The notes beneath the pieces are model-generated. The model saw only the letters and a list, made by a program, of their open reading frames with translations. It did no database searches and was not told the DNA's origin. From positions 1 through 9,118 of the forward strand of contig DAIDAD010000019.1 of assembly GCA_027310795.1 (NCBI GenBank): a stretch of 9,118 bases of DNA, in the 5' to 3' direction. This document shows, piece by piece, positions 4,544 to 9,118 of this stretch. The translations under genes were made by a program, and so were the position numbers. Origin of the DNA: Candidatus Micrarchaeaceae archaeon. Its GTDB lineage: Archaea; Micrarchaeota; Micrarchaeia; Micrarchaeales; CABMGC01. Numbering within the stretch: the stretch's first letter is position 1; each line of letters begins with the position of its first letter.

Positions 4544-6736
4544 ATGGTAAGGAAAGAGCTCGTGGCTGAGGAAGTAGCAAGCATAATGGGAAACATAGAG
4601 AACGTGAGGAACGTCGCGATAATCGCCCATGTGCACCATGGAAAGACCACGCTCACCGATTCGCTGCTTGCGCGCGCAGGCATAATATCAAAGACAGTCG
4701 CAGGTGATGCGCTTTACACCAACTACGAAGCCATAGAGAAAGACAGAAGGATGACGATAAAGTCTGCGAACATATCTCTGGCATTCAACTACAAGAGCGC
4801 AGACTACATAATCAATTTAATAGACACCCCGGGGCACGTTGACTTCGGCGGCCACGTGACAAGGTCGATGCGCGCAGTCGACGGCGTAGTCCTCGTCATA
4901 GACCCTGTGGAAGGGATAATGCCGCAGACAGAGACTGTTCTCAGACAGGCGCTGCAGGAGAAGGCGCGCCCGGTCCTTTTCGTGAACAAGGTCGACAGGC
5001 TGCTGAATGAGTTGAAGCTCACCCAGGAGCAGACTTTCGAGAGGCTGCTCAAACTGATAAACGACATAAACGGCTTCATATTGAGATATGCGCCTGAGGA
5101 ATTTGCAAAGAGCTGGCTGATAAACGTCGAGAACAATGCAGTCTGCTTCGGTTCCGCATACAAGAAATGGGCGATATCGGCGCACATAATGAAGAAGTAC
5201 AATGTAACGTTCAAGCAGATATTCGATTACACGGAAAAGAACGACGAAGAGACGCTGCAGAGGATAGCGCCTATAGACGAGGCTACCCTTTCGATGGTGA
5301 TAGAGCACCTGCCCAACCCGAAGACCGCGCAGAAGTACAGGATACCATGGCTCTGGCACGGCAACATCGATAGCGTGGAAGGGAAGGCCATGCAGAGCGT
5401 TGACAGGAATGCAAATGCCACGGCAGTTATATTCGGGATAACGAACGACCAGCACAGCGGAGAGGTCGCGATAGGCAGGGTCTTTTCCGGAGTCATCAAG
5501 AAAGGCACTGAACTCTACGTTTCAGGGAACCCGGTGAAGCAGAGGGTGCAGCAAGTGAACCTTTTCATGGGCCCAGAGAGGGTCATTGTCGATTCTGTTT
5601 CCGCAGGGAACATTGCAGGGATAATAGGGCTGAACAACGTAGCCATAGGCGATACATGCAGCGAGGTTGAGATGGAGCCTTTCGAGCAGATAAAGCATTA
5701 TTCGCAGCCAGTCGTCACAAAAGCTATAGAAGCAAAGGATTCAAGGGACATGACAAAGCTCATCGAAGCGCTGAGGGAGCTTGCAAAGAGCGACCAGACG
5801 ATACTGGTGGAGCTCAATCAGGAAACTGGCGAGCACCTGGTCAGCGGCATGGGAGAGCTGCACCTTGAAGTCATAGAGACCAAGGTGCGCGATGATTACA
5901 AAATACCGATAACGACGAGCGAGCCGATAGTGGTGTACAGGGAGACGATAGAGAAGAGCGTTGACAATGTCGAAGGAAAGTCGCCGAACAGGCATTCGAG
6001 GTTCTTCGTGAATATTGCGCCGCTCGAGCCGGGGGTAGCGAAGCTTATAGAAGATGGGACCCTGAAGGCAGGGAAGCCGAAGGGTAAATTGCACTGGGAC
6101 GTGCTCATAGAAGCGGGCATGTCCAGGGAAGAAGCGAGGGGCGTAGTCGACATAGCGAACAGGAGCGTGCTCATAGACGCGACTCACGGAGTCCAGTATC
6201 TCAACGAGGTCATGGAATTGCTGATAGAGGCATTCGAAGAGGCGATGGCAGACGGGCCGCTTGCAAGGGAGAAGTGCTCAGGCATAAAGGTCTCGATAAC
6301 TGATGCGACGATACACGAGGACCCTGTTCACAGAGGACCTGCGCAGATAATACCTGCTATGCGCAGGCCGATATATGCCGGTCTTCTTACTGCAGGAGTC
6401 ATCCTTCTTGAGCCGAAGCAGAAATTCACAGTCAACATACCTGCGGATTACATGTCCAACATCATAACGTTCCTGCAAAGCAAACGCGGCCAGATTCTCG
6501 ACATACAGCAGGACAACGAACAGGTGACGATAACAGCAAAGATGCCTGTGTCGGAAGTGATCAAGGGCTTTTCAAACGAGATGCGCGGGATAACGAGCGG
6601 GAAGGCGATATGGTACCCTGAGTACTGGGGTTATGAGAAGCTGCCGAAGGACCTTCAGGATACCGTAGTAAGGGACATAAGAACGAGGAAGGGGCAGCCT
6701 CCTGAGCCGCCTGCACCATCGCAGTTCATAGACTAG
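4544..6736 (+). CDS. fusA: Translation elongation factor 2 (aEF-2), ribosomal translocase
   Basis: A GTPase that moves tRNAs and mRNA after peptide transfer. Its 730 residues are normal for archaea. G domain: G1 AHVHHGKTTL (28-37), switch I with DRRMTI (67-72), G3 DTPGHVDF (94-101), G4 NKVD (148-151), and GSAYKKWAIS (203-212) near G5. Domain II carries the IFGITND...GRVFSG block (296-315). Domain III-IV has HLVSGMGELHLEV (431-443) and VVYRETIEKS (463-472). The diphthamide loop HEDPVHRGPAQIIPA (591-605) is intact, with His596 as the expected modified residue, so the cell should have the Dph pathway. The C-terminus PPEPPAPSQFID is typical. In G1 the near-invariant Asp of HVDHGKT is His31. The RRMT form of switch I resembles the RQMT of Crenarchaeota. 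The gene starts 2 nt after rps7, with the SD GAGGT overlapping that stop. Confidence 0.97.
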   Translation: MVRKELVAEEVASIMGNIENVRNVAIIAHVHHGKTTLTDSLLARAGIISKTVAGDALYTNYEAIEKDRRMTIKSANISLAFNYKSADYIINLIDTPGHVDFGGHVTRSMRAVDGVVLVIDPVEGIMPQTETVLRQALQEKARPVLFVNKVDRLLNELKLTQEQTFERLLKLINDINGFILRYAPEEFAKSWLINVENNAVCFGSAYKKWAISAHIMKKYNVTFKQIFDYTEKNDEETLQRIAPIDEATLSMVIEHLPNPKTAQKYRIPWLWHGNIDSVEGKAMQSVDRNANATAVIFGITNDQHSGEVAIGRVFSGVIKKGTELYVSGNPVKQRVQQVNLFMGPERVIVDSVSAGNIAGIIGLNNVAIGDTCSEVEMEPFEQIKHYSQPVVTKAIEAKDSRDMTKLIEALRELAKSDQTILVELNQETGEHLVSGMGELHLEVIETKVRDDYKIPITTSEPIVVYRETIEKSVDNVEGKSPNRHSRFFVNIAPLEPGVAKLIEDGTLKAGKPKGKLHWDVLIEAGMSREEARGVVDIANRSVLIDATHGVQYLNEVMELLIEAFEEAMADGPLAREKCSGIKVSITDATIHEDPVHRGPAQIIPAMRRPIYAGLLTAGVILLEPKQKFTVNIPADYMSNIITFLQSKRGQILDIQQDNEQVTITAKMPVSEVIKGFSNEMRGITSGKAIWYPEYWGYEKLPKDLQDTVVRDIRTRKGQPPEPPAPSQFID

Positions 6737-6747
6737 GCTGGTAAGGC

Positions 6748-6771
6748 TTTATAAGGTTTTATGTATATTTA
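6748..6771 (+). promoter_or_regulatory. Promoter region of rpl7ae-rps28e-rpl24e
   Basis: TTTATAAG (6748-6755) and TTTTATGTATATTTA (6757-6771) are TATA-like sites just after the EF-2 stop. They would give leaders of about 60-80 nt. GCAAT-A-ATTGC (6777-6787), a perfect small palindrome, lies around the predicted transcript start. A third AT-rich site (6800-6807) is also possible. Confidence 0.45.
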
Positions 6772-6799
6772 GATGCGCAATAATTGCAGATTTCCTTGC

Positions 6800-6804
6800 T
6801 TTTT
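6800..6804 (+). terminator. T-rich terminator candidate after EF-2
   Basis: TTTTT at 6800-6804, following the T-rich stretches at 6748-6770, is the kind of oligo-T signal that stops archaeal RNA polymerase without a hairpin. It could end the rpl30e-EF-2 transcript. It lies in the leader of the next unit, so part of the read-through may feed rpl7ae. Confidence 0.25.
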
Positions 6805-6821
6805 ATTGATTCTTAAGGCAA

Positions 6822-6849
6822 CTGATTGTTCGCCAATGAGATGAGGTGT
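6822..6849 (+). promoter_or_regulatory. Candidate kink-turn next to the SD of rpl7ae
   Basis: CTGA (6822-6825), then a 3-bp stem TTG/CAA (6826-6828 with 6834-6836, 5-nt loop), then a 3-nt bulge TGA (6837-6839), then GATG (6840-6843). This arranges tandem G-A/A-G pairs, a U-U and a C-G pair as in box C/D kink-turns. The SD GAGGTG follows, sharing no pair with it, at 6844-6849, 4 nt before the ATG. The outer stem is weak, and a competing 6-bp hairpin (6817-6834) is possible. Confidence 0.35.
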
Positions 6850-6853
6850 GAAT

Positions 6854-7327
6854 ATGGCAAAATCGTATGTGAAGTTCGAAGTATCGAAAGAGGTCTCGAG
6901 CAAGGCGCTCGAGGCAATAAGGGTTGCGCGCCAGGGAGGCAGCGTGAAGAAAGGCGTCAACGAAGTGACAAAGAGCATAGAGAGGAGCATGTCCTCGCTT
7001 GTCATAATCGCTGAAGACGTAGAACCTGAGGAAGTGGTGATGCACCTGCCTACGCTCTGCGAGCAGAGGAAGATACCTTATGTTTACGTGCCTACTAAGC
7101 AGGCTCTGGGAATGGCGCTTGGGATAAACGTTCCGTGCACCGCAGCAGCTATAGAGAAGACAGGAGGCGCTGACGGCATGGTCAAAGAGGTTATTTCAAA
7201 GATAACAGGGAAGGAGCAGCCTGCGGAGAGCAAGGCCCATGCTGCTGAGCACAAGGCAGATGCTCAGGAGAAGAAAGTTGAGAAGAAGCCTAGGACTGAA
7301 AAGCCGCAGGAGCAGAAGCAGGAGTGA
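6854..7327 (+). CDS. rpl7ae: Ribosomal protein L7Ae (eL8) with a C-terminal low-complexity tail
   Basis: Binds kink-turns in 23S rRNA and is also the core protein of box C/D and H/ACA guide RNPs and of archaeal RNase P. The domain (1-118) contains YVKFEV (5-10), the RNA-binding block KKGVNEVTK (32-40, with Asn36, Glu37 and Lys40; usually KKGTNETTK), LVIIAEDVEPEEVVMHLP (49-66), LCEQRKIPYVYVPTKQALG (68-86) and the INVPCTAAAI block (91-100). The 157 residues exceed the usual 120-125. The excess is a K/E/A/Q-rich tail (about 120-157), probably disordered. The ATG at 6854 is chosen over the in-frame GTG at 6848 because GAGGTG (6844-6849) is then a properly spaced SD and MAKSYVKFEV matches family N-termini. 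First gene of a three-gene unit. Confidence 0.94.
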   Translation: MAKSYVKFEVSKEVSSKALEAIRVARQGGSVKKGVNEVTKSIERSMSSLVIIAEDVEPEEVVMHLPTLCEQRKIPYVYVPTKQALGMALGINVPCTAAAIEKTGGADGMVKEVISKITGKEQPAESKAHAAEHKADAQEKKVEKKPRTEKPQEQKQE

Positions 7328-7332
7328 ATTAG

Positions 7333-7650
7333 ATGGCTGAAGGCGAGCAGAAAGAGCAGAAGGTGCAGGAAAAGCCTGTGCAGCGGAAGCCGCAGCAGGC
7401 AGCAGCGCCGCAGCCTCAGCAGAAACCTGAAGATAAGAAGAAGTTCGAGGGCTACCTCGCAGAGGTGGTCGAGGTAAATCCGAACCGCACAGGGATTTAC
7501 GGCGAGATAAAGCAGGCGATGTGCAAGGTGCTTGAAGGAAGGGATTCAGGAAGAGTGATAAGAAGGAATGTCTCGGGAAGGATAAAGGTCGGCGACAGGA
7601 TAAGGCTGCCTGACACTACTAGAGAGGATAAGCCGATAAGGGCAAGATAA
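7333..7650 (+). CDS. rps28e: Ribosomal protein S28e (eS28) with an N-terminal extension
   Basis: A small protein of the small-subunit head, beside S7 near the mRNA exit. The OB-like core (about 38-105) shows FEGYLAEVVEV (38-48), TGIYGEIKQAMCKVLEGRDSG (53-73), the family signature LEGRDxGRxxxRNVxG (67-82), KVGDRIRL (85-92) and the end TTREDKPIRAR. The core matches the whole length of ordinary archaeal S28e (about 70 residues). In front stand about 37 extra Q/K/P/E/A-rich residues that look disordered. The start is supported by GGAG plus the L7Ae stop TGA as SD, 5 nt upstream of the ATG. No internal start precedes the core closely, so the tail appears to be translated. Confidence 0.93.
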   Translation: MAEGEQKEQKVQEKPVQRKPQQAAAPQPQQKPEDKKKFEGYLAEVVEVNPNRTGIYGEIKQAMCKVLEGRDSGRVIRRNVSGRIKVGDRIRLPDTTREDKPIRAR

Positions 7651-7659
7651 GGTGGATAT

Positions 7660-7845
7660 GTGAAATGCTCATACTGCACTTCCGAGATGGAGAAAGGCAC
7701 GGGAATGATGTACGTCAGAAGGAACGGTGCTATAAAGTATTACTGCAGCAAGAGATGCTACAGGCTGAACGTGATATATGACAGGAAGCCGAACAAGAAA
7801 GAGATTTCAGAGAAACTGGCGAAGGAAGCAAAGGCAAGGGCTTAA
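7660..7845 (+). CDS. rpl24e: Ribosomal protein L24e (eL24), zinc-ribbon form
   Basis: A large-subunit protein held by a zinc ribbon. It has 61 residues, the short archaeal form. The zinc ligands are Cys3-x2-Cys6 and Cys29-x3-Cys33. GTGMMYVRRNG (13-23) corresponds to the family GTGxMYVxxDG, followed by RKPNKKE and a charged helical tail. The start is GTG at 7660, since Cys3 must follow directly and AAGGTGG (7649-7655) is 4 nt upstream; an ATG at 7658 is out of frame. In many archaea L7Ae-S28e-L24e is followed by ndk and infB. Neither is present here. Confidence 0.95.
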   Translation: MKCSYCTSEMEKGTGMMYVRRNGAIKYYCSKRCYRLNVIYDRKPNKKEISEKLAKEAKARA

Positions 7846-7857
7846 TCCTTGTACGCA

Positions 7858-7873
7858 TTTTTATAATTATAAG
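7858..7873 (+). promoter_or_regulatory. T-run / TATA promoter between rpl24e and thiI
   Basis: TTTTTATAATTATAAG combines five Ts (7858-7862), which may end the L24e transcript, with a TATA box (about 7860-7868). Initiation near 7890-7895 would leave a short leader containing GAGG-type SD sequence (7897-7909) before the GTG at 7917. Confidence 0.5.
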
Positions 7874-7916
7874 GGCATAGTTTAGCGAAGCATTTAGAGG
7901 TAGAGGCAGTGGTTCG

Positions 7917-9077
7917 GTGAAAAACGCAGGGGGCAAGATTATAGTGGCAAAGTTCGGCGAGCTGTGGCTCCGCGGGAAGAACCGCAGCGACTACATATCG
8001 ATACTTGTCGGCAACATAAACATGAAGCTTTCTGGAGAGAGATTTGTCCTTGATAAACTGTACGACCGCATTGTAATAAGGCCAGATGAAAAAAGCTTTG
8101 AGAGTGTCCTGCAGAAAATGTCTACATTATTCGGAATAAGCGCTTACGAAGTGACAAAGGAGTCTGCTCCGAAACTGCAGGCGATAGTGAAAGAATCGAT
8201 TCGCGCCATGGAAGATGCAAAAGGGAAGGGCGCTTTCAGGATAAACGCGCACAGGGCGCACAAGCAGCACAAGTTCAACAGCGAAAAGATAGTTGCAGAG
8301 CTTGCAGGCGCAGCTGAGAAGAAAGGGATTAAGGTATCGCCGAAGAAATATTCCAGAGAGATAAACATAAGCGTCACGAAGGACATCGCTTATATATCGA
8401 TGCAGCGATTCAAGGGGCTGGGCGGGCTTCCTGTCGGCAGCAGCGGCAGGTGCATCGTCCTTTTCTCGGGTGGTATCGACTCGCCGGTCGCAGCATGGCT
8501 TGCGATGAAGAGAGGGCTTGAACCTGTGTACGTGCACATGCACGCATTCCCGAAGAATGAGGACTCGCAGAATTCAAAGATAGGCTCGCTGATAGGCATG
8601 CTCTCAAAGTACCACGAAAGGCACAAGGCCTATTACATACCGACTCACAGGTTCCAGATGGCCGCCCTTGGTTCTGGCAGGTATGAACTGCTGATGCTGA
8701 AGAGGTTCATGCTCAAGACAGCAGAGAAACTGCTTGAGAAGGAAGAGAGCAGCATGATAGTCACAGGCGAAAGCCTTGGACAGGTAGCATCGCAGACGCA
8801 GGCGAACCTCTTTGCTGAAGAACAGGGGATAAAGGCTTCGCTGATAAGGCCATTGGTGTGCTTTGACAAGTCTGAGATAGTTGCGCTTGCCAAAGGGATA
8901 GGCACATTTGACGAGTCCGTGAAGCCTTACAGGGACGTCTGCTCCATATCCGCAAGGCACCCAGTGATAAACTCCGACCCTGAAACAGTCCTTAAGATTG
9001 AGAAGAGGATGAAGCTCGATTCTGTTGTGTCAAGCGCCATAAAATCCGCGAAGATAGTTGAGAGCGGGGTGCGATGA
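7917..9077 (+). CDS. thiI: ThiI, tRNA 4-thiouridine synthetase (sulfurtransferase), without rhodanese domain
   Basis: Adenylates and thiolates uridine 8 of tRNA, and may supply sulfur for thiazole synthesis. The 386 residues comprise an N-terminal ferredoxin-like part (KIIVAKFGELWLRGKNR, 7-23), a THUMP domain (about 60-165, RINAHRAHKQHKFNSEKI at 108-125) and a PP-loop domain with SGGIDSP (184-190). Further blocks are HMHAFP (207-212), TGESLGQVASQT (283-294) and RPLVCFDKSEI (311-321). The rhodanese domain of E. coli ThiI is absent, as usual in archaea. The conserved Cys pair region PYEDCC reads PYRDVC, leaving one Cys (342). The only other cysteines are 179 and 315, and there is no CxxC. The start GTG at 7917 follows GAGG-type SD sequence about 8 nt away; no in-frame ATG is close. 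Confidence 0.95.
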   Translation: MKNAGGKIIVAKFGELWLRGKNRSDYISILVGNINMKLSGERFVLDKLYDRIVIRPDEKSFESVLQKMSTLFGISAYEVTKESAPKLQAIVKESIRAMEDAKGKGAFRINAHRAHKQHKFNSEKIVAELAGAAEKKGIKVSPKKYSREINISVTKDIAYISMQRFKGLGGLPVGSSGRCIVLFSGGIDSPVAAWLAMKRGLEPVYVHMHAFPKNEDSQNSKIGSLIGMLSKYHERHKAYYIPTHRFQMAALGSGRYELLMLKRFMLKTAEKLLEKEESSMIVTGESLGQVASQTQANLFAEEQGIKASLIRPLVCFDKSEIVALAKGIGTFDESVKPYRDVCSISARHPVINSDPETVLKIEKRMKLDSVVSSAIKSAKIVESGVR

Positions 9078-9109
9078 ACATTGATTGTTTAGGCGTCATT
9101 TAGGTATTA

Positions 9110-9117
9110 TTTATATA
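9110..9117 (+). promoter_or_regulatory. TATA box for a gene beyond the window
   Basis: TTTATATA at the edge of the window is a textbook archaeal box A. It lies 33 nt after the thiI stop, in sequence with no coding signal. The gene it would drive is not visible. Confidence 0.4.
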
Positions 9118-9118
9118 C

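Noticed and set aside
4745..4762. EF-2 switch I RRMT instead of RGIT as a possible defect
   Set aside because: Crenarchaeal EF-2 commonly has RQMT here, so Met after a non-Gly residue is a known variant; Thr71 for Mg2+ is kept.
4817..5455. Minus-strand open frame (212 codons) over EF-2
   Set aside because: Shadow of the GTPase domain coding region, with no independent evidence.
6314..6358. Loss of diphthamide site in EF-2
   Set aside because: HEDPVHRGPAQ is intact, with His596 at the expected place.
9074..9103. ATG overlapping the thiI stop as the start of a next gene
   Set aside because: The frame closes with TAG after nine codons.
1..9118. Mobile elements, CRISPR arrays, tRNA or rRNA genes, defence or toxin systems
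   Set aside because: No transposase, integrase, regular repeat array, cloverleaf or toxin-antitoxin-like gene pair was seen; almost all bases are in recognisable housekeeping or transport genes.

Overview
The window reads as part of an archaeal chromosome. Evidence: ribosomal proteins of the archaeal/eukaryotic type (L30e, L7Ae, S28e, L24e), an archaeal EF-2 with a diphthamide loop, TATA-type promoters with no bacterial -35/-10 pairs, Shine-Dalgarno (SD) sites of the GAGGTGA type that overlap the preceding stop codon, and frequent GTG/TTG starts. Tight packing, a tail-to-tail gene overlap and low-complexity tails on ribosomal proteins would fit a small-genome lineage (DPANN, for example Micrarchaeota), but that placement is a guess from style, not a demonstrated phylogeny.

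Layout. Bases 1-107 hold the end of an unknown membrane protein. A malic enzyme follows 4 nt later (112-1407, TTG start). A 14-helix MFS exporter (1374-2849, minus strand) converges on it and overlaps its last 34 bp. A divergent control region (about 2850-3075) carries the exporter promoter, a perfect 7-4-7 palindrome next to it, a second GC-rich inverted repeat, and the promoter of the translation cluster. The first cluster is rpl30e - rps12 - rps7 - aEF-2 (3076-6736) with gaps of 8, 6 and 2 nt. A new promoter in 6737-6853 then drives rpl7ae - rps28e - rpl24e (6854-7845), and a third drives thiI (7917-9077). The last bases look like the TATA box of the next gene.

How the genes work together. 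S12 (decoding centre), S7 (E site and mRNA exit) and EF-2 (translocase) are functional partners on the small subunit. L30e and L7Ae are kink-turn-binding proteins, and L7Ae also serves box C/D and H/ACA guide RNPs. S28e sits beside S7. ThiI makes 4-thiouridine in tRNA, so everything from base 3000 on concerns translation. The malic enzyme (malate to pyruvate) and the exporter are accessory and unrelated.

I see no mobile element, CRISPR array, tRNA, rRNA or obvious new multi-gene system. The points worth checking are at residue and regulatory scale: an Asp-to-His change in the EF-2 P-loop, a divergent S12 decoding loop, similar Q/K/P-rich tails on S7, S28e and L7Ae, a possible kink-turn abutting the SD of the L7Ae gene, and an operator-like palindrome at the exporter promoter.
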